Shown here one piece after another: positions 16,636 through 25,469 of a DNA stretch of 64,000 nt (position 1 is its first letter; the number at the start of each line of letters is the position of its first letter). Position numbers and translations under genes: made by a program. Source of the DNA: JACMJL01 sp963791805 (GTDB lineage: Bacteria; Bacillota; Clostridia; Clostridiales; Clostridiaceae); assembly GCA_963791805.1 (NCBI GenBank), contig CAWBTU010000006.1:558001-622000 (forward strand), read 5' to 3'. The notes under the pieces are model-generated. The model was given only the letters and a program-made list of their open reading frames with translations. It did no database searches and was not told where the DNA came from.

Positions 16636-18300
16636 TTATTTAAGTCTATTAATTGCACTTACTAGGGCGTTTATAGAAGCTGTATCAATATTTTCTGAAA
16701 CTCCAACTCCAAAGCAGCGCTTGCCCTCATTTTCGATTTGAATGTAGGCAACTGCTTTAGAATTTGAACCTATTTCAAGTGCATGTTCATCATAGGAAAT
16801 AAATTTGCATCCATTAACATCAGAGTTGTGAAGGGCATTGAAAAATGCATCTACTGGTCCATTACCAGTGCCCTGAATGTCCATTTCTTTCCCTTGAATA
16901 GATAAGTTAGCTTGAAGCTGTACATTATTCTCATCTATTTCTACATTTTGAATAGATTGAAGACTATAACTCTTTAGATGATAAGGTGATTTTTTATTTA
17001 AGTACTCTTCCTTAAATAATTCTAAAATTGTGTTTGGATCAAGCTCTATTCCAAGCAAATCAGACTTGTCTTTAACAATTTTACCGAAATCCTGGTGCAT
17101 AGCTTTTGGAAGAAAGAACCCAAATTCTTTTTCCATAATATATGCAGTTCCACCTTTACCAGATTGACTATTTATACGAATTATTTCCTCATATTCTCTT
17201 CCAATATCGTGTGGATCGATTGGAAGATAAGGAACTTCCCACAATTCATTATTATCTTTTTCTCTTGCAAGAAGTCCTTTACGAATTGCATCTTGATGTG
17301 AACCGGAAAATGCTGTAAACACCAGTTTACCAGCATAAGGGTGTCGCTCATGCACATTCATTTTAGTGCACTCTTCATATACTTCTACAATATGATTAAT
17401 ATCAGAAAAGTCTAGTTTATGATCAATACCTTGAGTAAATAAGTTTAATGCCAAGGTCATTATATCTAAGTTTCCTGTTCTTTCACCATTTCCAAATAGA
17501 GTTCCTTCTATACGGTCTCCACCAGCAAGTAATCCAAGCTCACTTGCCGCTGTGCAAGTTCCTCTATCATTGTGAGTATGAAGACTGAGAATAATGCTTT
17601 CTCTATTTTTTAGATTTTTGCAAAACCATTCAATTTGGTCTGCATATACATTTGGAGTGGCCATTTCTACAGTAGAAGGTAAATTAATAATAGCTTTCTT
17701 TGTAGGAGTTGGTTTCCAAACATCTAAAACTGCTTCACAAATTTCTAATGAATAATCAAGTTCTGTGCCAGTAAAACTTTCAGGGGAGTACTCAAAAGTA
17801 AAATTGGTTTCAGGGTATTTGGCACTGAACTCATTTAAAAGTGTTGCTCCATGCACGGCTATATCAATAATTTCTTGCTTGCTTTTGTTAAATACGACTT
17901 TTCTTTGTAGTGTAGAGGTTGAGTTATAAAGGTGAACTATTGCATTTTTTGCACCTTTTAAAGCTTCAAAAGTTTTCTCGATTAGGTGGTCTCTAGATTG
18001 TGTAAGAACTTGAATAGAAACATCATCAGGAATAAGATTTTCTTCAATTAGCTTTCTAATAAAATCATATTCTGTATTTGATGAAGAGGGGAAACCAACT
18101 TCGATTTCTTTAAATCCAAGAGAAACAAGAAGCTTAAAAGTTTTAATTTTCTCATCTACATTCATAGGAATAGGCAGAGATTGATTTCCATCTCTTAAAT
18201 CAACACTACACCAAATTGGAGATTCTAATATTTGATTATTTGGCCATTCACGATTTTTCATATTGATTGAAGGATATGCTTTATATTTTTTATTACACAT
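16636..18300 (-). CDS. leuA: 2-isopropylmalate synthase, long LeuA2 form
   Basis: 554 residues, matching the LeuA2 type rather than the shorter E. coli type. It condenses acetyl-CoA with 2-oxoisovalerate, the first step of leucine synthesis. Visible motifs are CSVDLRDGNQSL (metal and substrate binding), EVGFPSSSNTEYDF, HTHNDRGT (metal-binding His pair) and GNGERTGNLDIMTLAL. The C-terminal 150 residues form the leucine-sensing LeuA dimer domain, including GTGNGPVDAFFNAL. No other leu genes are adjacent. Expression is governed by the leucine T-box immediately upstream. Confidence 0.97.
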   Translation of the reverse strand: MCNKKYKAYPSINMKNREWPNNQILESPIWCSVDLRDGNQSLPIPMNVDEKIKTFKLLVSLGFKEIEVGFPSSSNTEYDFIRKLIEENLIPDDVSIQVLTQSRDHLIEKTFEALKGAKNAIVHLYNSTSTLQRKVVFNKSKQEIIDIAVHGATLLNEFSAKYPETNFTFEYSPESFTGTELDYSLEICEAVLDVWKPTPTKKAIINLPSTVEMATPNVYADQIEWFCKNLKNRESIILSLHTHNDRGTCTAASELGLLAGGDRIEGTLFGNGERTGNLDIMTLALNLFTQGIDHKLDFSDINHIVEVYEECTKMNVHERHPYAGKLVFTAFSGSHQDAIRKGLLAREKDNNELWEVPYLPIDPHDIGREYEEIIRINSQSGKGGTAYIMEKEFGFFLPKAMHQDFGKIVKDKSDLLGIELDPNTILELFKEEYLNKKSPYHLKSYSLQSIQNVEIDENNVQLQANLSIQGKEMDIQGTGNGPVDAFFNALHNSDVNGCKFISYDEHALEIGSNSKAVAYIQIENEGKRCFGVGVSENIDTASINALVSAINRLK

Positions 18301-18340
18301 TTACAACACCTCTTCTTTTTAAATATAAATAAATAAAACA

Positions 18341-18617
18341 AAAAAACCTCATCTCTGTTTATAGAGACGAGGTCAACCCGCGGTACCACTCAAATTAGTT
18401 TTAATAAAAAAACTCACTTTTCGATGGCTATAATTTAACTAGTATTACCATCTATCCTTGTAACGGAAGAAACCCGATTTTCCCTACTTAATTTCAGGAA
18501 GACAGCTCCCAGATGAGTTCAAGATTTGGAAATTACCGATTTTCAGCATTCATCGGCTCTCTGAAAATTTCATTAATCTTTACTATTTCTGTTCAAAGCA
18601 TTTTATTTAACTGTATT
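18341..18617 (-). promoter_or_regulatory. Leucine T-box riboswitch controlling leuA
   Basis: On the minus strand the T-box core TGGTACCGCGG (complement of 18378-18388) is exact. The terminator ACCTCGTCTCT...AGAGATGAGGT with a U-run is the complement of 18339-18373. Stem I carries GAACTCATCTGGGAGC (complement of about 18505-18520), whose specifier codon CTC (complement of 18515-18517) is leucine. Uncharged tRNA-Leu binding would stabilise the antiterminator (established T-box mechanism). Confidence 0.95.
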
Positions 18618-18624
18618 AAAATGT

Positions 18625-18653
18625 ATTATACATTATTTATAAATAATTGTAAA
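18625..18653 (-). promoter_or_regulatory. Sigma-A type promoter of the leuA T-box transcript
   Basis: Minus strand TTTACA (complement of 18648-18653), 17-base spacer and TATAAT (complement of 18625-18630), just upstream of the T-box leader. Confidence 0.75.
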
Positions 18654-18762
18654 TACCTAAATTCAGATTATTGCGTATTTTTGAACAAATTATATATTAT
18701 TAGTTTCTAGTTTAAAACAATACTTAATTGTAATATTTTGTCGAATTTACAAGTCTTCTATC

Positions 18763-18791
18763 TTGACGAACCAACAAGTTAACTGTAAAAT
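18763..18791 (+). promoter_or_regulatory. Sigma-A type promoter of the permease gene
   Basis: TTGACG (18763-18768), 17-base spacer and TAAAAT (18786-18791), about 70 bases before the permease start. Confidence 0.65.
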
Positions 18792-18860
18792 CGAGCTACA
18801 TCAAATAATAATAAAGAGTGTAGAATTTTAATTTTTGATGGGAGAAAAAGTTTATTATGG

Positions 18861-20240
18861 ATGGAGAAAAAGGGAATTATGAAAGCTGGAGAAACTGAAA
18901 AAGTAGAGGTAAAGGATTCGAATAATTTAAAGAAAGAAATAGGATTGCTTGAATCAATTACAATGGTAGTAGGAGTAGTTATTGGATCAGGAATATTTTT
19001 TAAGGCATCAAAAGTGTTTGATAATGCTGGTTCACCTAATTTTGGAATTTTAGCTTGGCTGTTTGGCGGAATAATTACAATTGCCTCAGCACTTACTATT
19101 GCTGAAATTGCTTCTGCAATACCAAAGACTGGTGGCATGTTTGTATATTTGAAAGAGCTTTATAATGAAAGGGTGGCATTTCTATTTGGATGGGTTCAGA
19201 CCCTTATATATGTACCAGGTGTAGTGGCGGCTTTATCAATTGTATTTGTAACTCAAGCAACATACTTTATTCCAATGAGTTCTGCTTTGCAAAAGATAGC
19301 GGCAATTTCATTAATATTATTTATAATGTTAATAAATATTTTATCAACTAAGCTTGGAAGTAAGGTTCAATTTGTTGCTACTGTAGCGAAACTTATTCCT
19401 ATTTTTCTTATTATAGTATTTGGATTAATTAATGGAAAAGCACATAGTATTTCAGCTAGCACAATATCATCCACTGGTTCAGTTGGAATAGCAGGCTTTG
19501 GAGCGGCAATACTAGGCACCTTATGGGCTTACGATGGCTGGGTTGGTGTGGCAAATATGGCTGGAGAACTTAAGAACCCTAAAAAGGATCTTCCTAGATC
19601 AATAATTATTGGGTTAACAGTAGTAGTTGTTGTATACATCTTGATAAATGTAGCAATAATTAATACTATGCCAGTTTCCGCTGTTATAGCTTCTAAGAAA
19701 GCTGCTTCTGATACAGCTGTAATATTATTTGGAAATTCAGGCGCAAATTTAATCTCTTTGGGGATACTGATTTCTATATTTGGCGCATTAAATGGATACC
19801 TTATGACCGGTGTTAGAATTCCATTTGCAATGGCACAAAATAACTTATTACCCTTTTCAAAAACCTTTGGCAAAATTAATAAAAGGTTTGAAACGCCACT
19901 AAATACATTTGCACTTGAAGTAATCCTTGCATCTGCATACGTTTTAAGTGGGTCTTTTGAAATGTTAACCAATCTTGCAATGTTTGTAGTGTGGCTATTC
20001 TTTGTTATGACAGTTGCGGGAGTATTTATATTAAGATCAAAACATAAACATTTAGAAAGACCATATACAGTTCCTTTTTACCCAGTAATCCCACTTATTG
20101 GCATAACAGGAGGAGTGTATATTATAATTAGTACCCTGATTACTGATACTAAGTATGCTCTATTTGGAATAGCAATAACTTTACTGGGATTACCTGTTTA
20201 TTATTTTATGAAAAGAAATGAAAGAACTAGAAGTTTATAA
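18861..20240 (+). CDS. APC-superfamily amino-acid permease (SteT/LAT-like)
   Basis: 459 residues, 12 membrane helices. Helix 1 carries the consensus VVGVVIGSGIFFKAS, the unwound segment that binds substrate backbone in APC transporters. Further LAT-type features are LFGGIITIASALTIAEIASAIPKTGGMFVYLKE and the FGAAILGTLWAYDGWVGVANMAGELKNP block. Substrate and direction are unknown; B. subtilis SteT, a relative, exchanges serine and threonine. Start choice is uncertain: ATG 18879 (453 residues) has AAAAGGGA close upstream, whereas 18861 has only a distant GGGAG. Divergent from T-box-regulated leuA. Confidence 0.88.
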   Translation: MEKKGIMKAGETEKVEVKDSNNLKKEIGLLESITMVVGVVIGSGIFFKASKVFDNAGSPNFGILAWLFGGIITIASALTIAEIASAIPKTGGMFVYLKELYNERVAFLFGWVQTLIYVPGVVAALSIVFVTQATYFIPMSSALQKIAAISLILFIMLINILSTKLGSKVQFVATVAKLIPIFLIIVFGLINGKAHSISASTISSTGSVGIAGFGAAILGTLWAYDGWVGVANMAGELKNPKKDLPRSIIIGLTVVVVVYILINVAIINTMPVSAVIASKKAASDTAVILFGNSGANLISLGILISIFGALNGYLMTGVRIPFAMAQNNLLPFSKTFGKINKRFETPLNTFALEVILASAYVLSGSFEMLTNLAMFVVWLFFVMTVAGVFILRSKHKHLERPYTVPFYPVIPLIGITGGVYIIISTLITDTKYALFGIAITLLGLPVYYFMKRNERTRSL

Positions 20241-20264
20241 CGTACAAACTTCTAGTTCTTTTTA
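20219..20264 (+). terminator. Terminator formed by the end of the permease gene
   Basis: AAAGAACTAGAAGTTT (20221-20236) pairs perfectly with AAACTTCTAGTTCTTT (20246-20261), then T's. The left arm is the last coding codons of the permease. Confidence 0.85.
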
Positions 20265-20282
20265 ATACCGTAAATAACTAAA

Positions 20283-21188
20283 TTAATTTTTGGTCACATT
20301 AATATCTCCAGAAGAAGCGTGAAGTATTATGCTATTTGTGCTGCTTTTTACCACTCCTGTTAGAGCATTACCCTTACGTTTTCCTTCAATCATTATGGGA
20401 AAATCACAATCAACATCTCCAGAGGTAGCTTTAGCATCAATCTTAAACTCCGAAAGCTCGGGTAATTTTATGTCTATATCTCCAGAGGAGGCACTGGCTT
20501 TAAGTGAATTATTAAAACTGGAGTAGGATATGTCTATATCGCCAGAACTACAACTAGTTATTAAATTACCACTAAATTCTAGCATTTCTATATCTCCTGA
20601 GGAGCATTTTAAGTTTGAATTAGTTGTAGTTACTGAATTTCCGCTTAAATCCCCTGAGGACAATTTGCAGTTTAATTTATCAATAATCAAATCATTTAAT
20701 TTTACATCTCCTGAATCAAAATCTGCAGTTAAACTTTTTAGTTTCAGATCAGAAAGTTTTAAACTTCCTGAGGAGCTGGTTACATTTAAACTTTCTGAGT
20801 AAGTATTTGGTATTCGTATATTAAGCTTTGGACTAGAAAAAGAAATATTTATAAATAAATTTGATTTATGTTTAGCTTTAATTTTAAGGCTATTGCCAGT
20901 TTTTTCAGTAGTTAAAGTGTAATTCCTTTTTTGTTTTGCATGACCCATAAATTCAACTTCAACATCACTTCGATTTTCTGGTATAATATTGATATTATCA
21001 GAGCTGTCTACTAAGATATTATTAATTCCATCTATAGAAAGAGATTTCTTATCATATACAGTCTGGTTAGCTTTATCATTATCAAATAAAGAAATACTAT
21101 CTGATGCGAAGAATATAATTCCTGCAATCAGAAAAGATGAAACAGATATTATTAGAAGCCATAGTGATAGTTTCCTTTTGTTATGCAT
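20283..21188 (-). CDS. DUF4097-family beta-helix protein with N-terminal anchor
   Basis: 301 residues. One N-terminal membrane segment (about 10-30) is followed by an exported domain with many S-S-G-D-I/V repeats (for example CSSGDIEM, CSSGDIDI, ASSGDIDI, ATSGDVD), one per turn of a right-handed beta-helix as in DUF4097/LiaG-like proteins. Last gene of an operon; its start overlaps the HAAS gene by 8 bases. Homologues accompany PadR and HAAS proteins in envelope-stress modules. The periodic coding sequence also creates long spurious open frames on the plus strand. Confidence 0.82.
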   Translation of the reverse strand: MHNKRKLSLWLLIISVSSFLIAGIIFFASDSISLFDNDKANQTVYDKKSLSIDGINNILVDSSDNINIIPENRSDVEVEFMGHAKQKRNYTLTTEKTGNSLKIKAKHKSNLFINISFSSPKLNIRIPNTYSESLNVTSSSGSLKLSDLKLKSLTADFDSGDVKLNDLIIDKLNCKLSSGDLSGNSVTTTNSNLKCSSGDIEMLEFSGNLITSCSSGDIDISYSSFNNSLKASASSGDIDIKLPELSEFKIDAKATSGDVDCDFPIMIEGKRKGNALTGVVKSSTNSIILHASSGDINVTKN

Positions 21189-21768
21189 TTTTGTTATCCT
21201 CCTGTCCCTTTATGATATTAAGGTTCCATTTAAGGTATTTTAGTGTACCTCTATAAAAGTACTTAGCAATATAACAATCACCAATGAAGAATAAAAATCC
21301 TAGCGCAGTTGTTCCTATTGATGCAAATAAACCAACTATTGGTAGAGAAGCACTTTCCCAGAAACCATAAAAAGGTGATATTATACTAGCAAATAGAACA
21401 CATACTCCAGTAATAATAACTACAATTGCTAAAATATATAGAACAAGTAGAACAGCAGCCAAAGCGATAAATGGTCCTAATACGAAAATAAGATTGAAGA
21501 AACCAAGTGCCAATACTGCTAATATTGCACTAAAGATGTTATGGGTAGAAGTATTAGTTTTAGCTTTTTCTATCATATAGCTTGCCTTAAATTGTTTTGC
21601 AAGTATTTTAGGATCACCGAGAGAAGTTGCAATATCTTCTTCTGTCTTTCCACTTTCTTTGCCCATTCTAAAATGTTCTTCATAATCATATATAATGTCT
21701 TTTTTATCATCGTAGTTTATGCCATTTAAGTTAGCTTCTAGTGTGTTTATAAAAGTTTTTTTATTCAT
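21181..21768 (-). CDS. HAAS-domain (DUF1700) membrane protein
   Basis: 195 residues. The N-terminal 80 residues are the helical HAAS region, including YDYEEHFRMGKESGKTEEDIATSLGDPKILAKQF, a pattern shared by PadR-linked DUF1700 proteins. Four hydrophobic helices follow (about 83-165). Start ATG overlaps the PadR stop by 8 bases and lies behind a GGAGGG site, so it is translationally coupled. Role is inferred to be signalling or stress sensing with PadR and DUF4097; the mechanism is unknown. Confidence 0.85.
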   Translation of the reverse strand: MNKKTFINTLEANLNGINYDDKKDIIYDYEEHFRMGKESGKTEEDIATSLGDPKILAKQFKASYMIEKAKTNTSTHNIFSAILAVLALGFFNLIFVLGPFIALAAVLLVLYILAIVVIITGVCVLFASIISPFYGFWESASLPIVGLFASIGTTALGFLFFIGDCYIAKYFYRGTLKYLKWNLNIIKGQEDNKNA

Positions 21769-22084
21769 TTGGAGCGCCCTCCTTTAATATTTTATTTATT
21801 CCGGTAACGAAAGATTGCCATTCATCAGTCAAATCCTTTTTTGTCTGTCTACCAAGTTCCGTTATTTGATAGTACTTCCTAGGCGGACCCTCCTGTGATT
21901 CTTGAAGGTAGGTAATAAAGTATCCTTCAGTTTTCAGCCTTCTAAGAAGGGGATAAATTGTTCCTTCAGAAATTGATATATCCTTTGAAATTTCATTCAC
22001 CAGCTCATAACCATAGCAATCTTTTTCATCAAGCATTGCTAGAACGCATAATTCAAGGACACCTTTTTTAAATTGAATGTTCAC
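21761..22084 (-). CDS. PadR-family transcriptional regulator
   Basis: 107 residues with the winged-helix PadR signature: KKGVLELCVLAMLDEKDCYGYELVNEI, then ISEGTIYPLLRRLKTEGYF and GPPRKYYQITELGR. PadR proteins repress by binding near their own promoters until a ligand or stress relieves them. Start is GTG 22084, with AAAGGAG at nine bases. The gene is embedded between the ABC ATPase and the HAAS gene of one minus-strand operon, so it probably regulates that operon (inference). Confidence 0.93.
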   Translation of the reverse strand: MNIQFKKGVLELCVLAMLDEKDCYGYELVNEISKDISISEGTIYPLLRRLKTEGYFITYLQESQEGPPRKYYQITELGRQTKKDLTDEWQSFVTGINKILKEGAPNE

Positions 22085-22116
22085 TTCAATTAGCTCCTTT
22101 CTGATAATCTAAATGT

Positions 22117-22806
22117 CTACGCACTTAGTTCATCTTTATCCACTTCACCGTCTTTGATATAGAGTGTTCTACTTCCAAAGGAGGCAGCTTCAATTGAATG
22201 AGTTACTTGAACAATAGTTTTTCCATATTCTTTATTAATAGTTTTAAATAATTTCATTATCTCTACACCTGATTTTGAATCAAGGTTACCTATAGGCTCA
22301 TCAGCTAAAATTATTTCTGGATTGAATAGCAATGCTCTTGCTATTGCAACTCTTTGCTGCTGACCGCCAGACAGCTCTCTAGGGGTATGCTTTTTTCTTG
22401 AACTCATCTCTATTACATCAAGTATCTTTTCTAATTCTTGTTCATAATCTTTTGGCTTCTTTCCATCTAGAAGAAGAGGAAGCAGTATGTTGTCTTCTAC
22501 ATTAAGGTTGGGAACAAGATTATAGAATTGAAATACAAAACCTAGTTCACGTCTTCTCATAATACTTTTCTGTTTTTCTTTCATAGTAGCATAATCTTTT
22601 CCATTAACTATAATGCTTCCACTACTTGGAATATCAAGCCCCCCAAGTAGATATAAAAGAGTTGATTTGCCGCAGCCTGAGGAGCCCATTATGGACACAA
22701 ATTCACCTTTTTCTATTGAAAAACTTAAGTTTTTAAGAATATTTAAAGATTCCTTACCTAATTTAAAAGATTTATATAAATTATTTACTTCAATTGCACT
22801 TGTCAT
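22117..22806 (-). CDS. ABC transporter ATP-binding protein (MacB/LolD-like)
   Basis: 229 residues from ATG 22806, preceded by GAGGAGGAAT; an ATG at 22824 lies inside this ribosome site. Walker A is GSSGCGKST, the signature is LSGGQQQRVAIARAL, Walker B is IILADEP and the switch His lies in VTHS. It energises the large permease encoded just upstream (23 bases between genes). MacB-type pairs act as mechanotransmitters or export peptides, antibiotics or lipids rather than classic channels (family knowledge). Confidence 0.95.
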   Translation of the reverse strand: MTSAIEVNNLYKSFKLGKESLNILKNLSFSIEKGEFVSIMGSSGCGKSTLLYLLGGLDIPSSGSIIVNGKDYATMKEKQKSIMRRRELGFVFQFYNLVPNLNVEDNILLPLLLDGKKPKDYEQELEKILDVIEMSSRKKHTPRELSGGQQQRVAIARALLFNPEIILADEPIGNLDSKSGVEIMKLFKTINKEYGKTIVQVTHSIEAASFGSRTLYIKDGEVDKDELSA

Positions 22807-22829
22807 TTTATTATTCCTCCTCATTATTT

Positions 22830-25316
22830 TTATTCATATTTTAATTCATCAACTATCTGAAGTTTACTGCTCTTAAAAATAGAAGATAAAGATGTAAGTA
22901 TCATTAAGAGTAATGTTGCCGGTATTACCATAAAGATAGATTTATAAGGGTATTTTAAAGTTAAATCCATTGTCAAAAACTTCAATATATCTGTTAAACA
23001 AATATTTATTCCGATAGCAGCAATCAAGGATATAAAACTTCCGATAATTGCTTGAAATATACTTTCAATTAACATCATTTGGCTTCGTCCACGTTTGGTT
23101 AATCCTATTGAACTAATTACTGCAATTTCCCTTTTTCTTTGAAGAAAACTTATGGAAACATTACCTAGAATACCAAAGGCTCCAATTACCATTGTTAAGT
23201 AAGAAAATATTCCTAAAATATTAGTCATCTGCTTGTTTGCATCTTCATTATTTTTACTTTGCTCAGTTTTTGTTGTTACATCTGTACCTAATCCTTTAAG
23301 CTCTTGTTCTAAAACTTTTTTTGCATCTGATTGAGGCGTAGTAGTGGAAATAAAGTATTGAGAAGGATATTGTACATCAAAATGCTTTAAGGCAGCTTTT
23401 GTTGATATAAGATTGTAATTTCCTGTATTCATCATTTTTGCATTAAATATTGATAGAACTTTGAACTTTTCTTTTTTATTATCCGTAGTAAGGGTTATGG
23501 TGTCTCCTTTTTTAATATTGTATCTTTTTGACATTTGCTTGGACAAAATAATCCCATCATCATTTTTATCCAGCTCATCAAGTTGCTTGCTTTTATTGTC
23601 AAATACAGTATAATCTTCAAAGGTCTTATATTTTTGTGGATCATAATAGTCTAAATAAATAGCTTTTGAGGAATTTCCATTAAGATTTGTTGATATTTGA
23701 CCCGTTGCAGTAATCATATTTTTGTCCTTAAAATTCTGGACTATATTATCTACATTCTTGTAATAAGTTGAATTAACAGTTATTCCAACATCATAATTCA
23801 TGCCATCATAAACACCTTTAACTACATCAGTAAGGGAGCTACTTAATGAGGTTATCATTACTATAGAAATTACAGATACTGCAATTAATCTAATGTTATT
23901 TATTAATACCTTTGAGGTTCTTACATTATTGAAGGATAACATTGATAATCCATTAATATTTCTTAAGAATCTAACTAAGGGATATGAAAGTATATCAACT
24001 ATTTTAGGTATAACAAGTATAATTCCAATAAAGGCTAAAAATAGACAAGGAACGGAACTTACATTGTTATTACTTAATCCTAAAACATGAAGAGTTACTG
24101 CAATTAATATAAAGATAATTCCAGTAATAAGGCTTTTTAAGGATATTTTATTTGAAGTACTTATTGTATTTAGTATTACATCCTTAACAGGTAGTTTCCT
24201 AATGGATAGAATTGGAATTATTGTTGATAAAACTGATAGTAGTATTGCAAATATAAAGCCAGCTACAAAATATGGTGGGAAGAACTCTGTGGTTGCCTTA
24301 ACTCCATATTGCTTTAATGGATTTCCTAAATATGATATTAGGCTAGTTAGTCCTGCACCTAATAAATCTCCTATAATTCCACCAAGTAAACCATAAACTA
24401 AGCTTTCTTTTAATAAGATTAATATTATCTTACCTTTAGTAGCTCCTTGACTCAAGAACACTCCAATTACTGATAATCTTTCTGTTATTATGAGTTTAAA
24501 AGAACTGTAGATTATAAAAGTAGTCATTAATAAAACTATTGCTAACATAAAATATAGTGGAATTTTAATTATATTTAATTGCTCTTCTATTTGATCTTCA
24601 TCATAAAGTTTTGAAGCAACAATTTTATTATCCTTGTTTTTATTGTTGAAGTCTTTTACCCAGGCTGTTAAGTCTTTATTAGTTACTGAAGCAAGTTCCA
24701 GGCTATATTTATTTTTTTCACCATATATTGAAAAAACATTTTCTTCAGGTGTTATTAATGTGAATTGCTTTTCTTTATCTGTAAAAAACAATCCTTTATT
24801 TGAAGCAATTGCTACAATCTTATAATTGTCTTCTTTTCCTAAGACATTTAATGCAAGAGTATCACCAAGTTTGACTTTTAGAGCTTCGCTGGTTTTTTCA
24901 GAAATAATAATTTTTTTACCTGTAAAAGGTTCTAATTGATCTTTGTGTAGTAGTTGCATTTTACTAAAGTTATCAAAATCAGAAAGAGTTGTACCAGTTA
25001 AAGTAAATTCCTTTTCAGTATTACTGCTTAAGTAACCACCTATATTTATTGATTTAAAACTTTTTTTCAAATCTGAGCTATTTATATCTGAGGATTTAAA
25101 GAGAGAGGTTTCTGAATTTTGTGGTGCTTCAATTGCAACATTAAATTCTCCTAAGTTTCCCTTTACTTGCGTTGATAAAGTACCGAGCAGCGCTTTTACA
25201 GATCCTAGGGAAGCAACTAGAAGAGCTGCACTAATTGAAATTGATATAAGTAGAAGAATAGTTCTTCCTTTTTTTTCTGTGATGGATTTTAATAGATATT
25301 TGCTGAAAACATTCAT
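22830..25316 (-). CDS. FtsX/MacB-type ABC transporter permease with two large external domains
   Basis: 828 residues. The arrangement is helix, external MacB-like domain (about 40-245), three helices, further helices around 400-445, another external domain (about 500-690) and three final helices (about 705-820). This duplicated FtsX layout (8-10 helices) matches lipoprotein/antimicrobial-peptide type permeases. First gene of the operon; AAAGGAG precedes the ATG. With PadR, HAAS and DUF4097 downstream it looks like an envelope-stress export unit (inference). Confidence 0.92.
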   Translation of the reverse strand: MNVFSKYLLKSITEKKGRTILLLISISISAALLVASLGSVKALLGTLSTQVKGNLGEFNVAIEAPQNSETSLFKSSDINSSDLKKSFKSINIGGYLSSNTEKEFTLTGTTLSDFDNFSKMQLLHKDQLEPFTGKKIIISEKTSEALKVKLGDTLALNVLGKEDNYKIVAIASNKGLFFTDKEKQFTLITPEENVFSIYGEKNKYSLELASVTNKDLTAWVKDFNNKNKDNKIVASKLYDEDQIEEQLNIIKIPLYFMLAIVLLMTTFIIYSSFKLIITERLSVIGVFLSQGATKGKIILILLKESLVYGLLGGIIGDLLGAGLTSLISYLGNPLKQYGVKATTEFFPPYFVAGFIFAILLSVLSTIIPILSIRKLPVKDVILNTISTSNKISLKSLITGIIFILIAVTLHVLGLSNNNVSSVPCLFLAFIGIILVIPKIVDILSYPLVRFLRNINGLSMLSFNNVRTSKVLINNIRLIAVSVISIVMITSLSSSLTDVVKGVYDGMNYDVGITVNSTYYKNVDNIVQNFKDKNMITATGQISTNLNGNSSKAIYLDYYDPQKYKTFEDYTVFDNKSKQLDELDKNDDGIILSKQMSKRYNIKKGDTITLTTDNKKEKFKVLSIFNAKMMNTGNYNLISTKAALKHFDVQYPSQYFISTTTPQSDAKKVLEQELKGLGTDVTTKTEQSKNNEDANKQMTNILGIFSYLTMVIGAFGILGNVSISFLQRKREIAVISSIGLTKRGRSQMMLIESIFQAIIGSFISLIAAIGINICLTDILKFLTMDLTLKYPYKSIFMVIPATLLLMILTSLSSIFKSSKLQIVDELKYE

Positions 25317-25410
25317 ATATTTACTCCTTTACAAACTTTTTAGAAAGCAGTACTGTACTTTCTTATTACAATATATCACACGCTATTGTTTATTACAAGG
25401 TACTAAATAA

Positions 25411-25448
25411 AAAACCATCCTTATTCGTTTTTCGAATAAGAATGGTTA
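25411..25448 (-). terminator. Terminator after the FAD-Rieske gene
   Basis: AACCATCCTTATTCG (25413-25427) pairs, with one bulge, with CGAATAAGAATGGTT (25432-25446). The A-rich stretch to its left gives a U-run on the minus strand. Confidence 0.8.
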
Positions 25449-25469
25449 ACATTTGCCATATGATTTTTA

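Noticed and set aside
20329..20802. Two plus-strand open frames with repeated SPE motifs
   Set aside because: They are the antisense image of the SSGD-repeat coding region of the DUF4097 gene; no ribosome sites.
20283..20810. Periodic short DNA repeats resembling a CRISPR array
   Set aside because: The periodicity comes from SSGDI codons in a beta-helix protein; spacing is irregular and the frame is open throughout.
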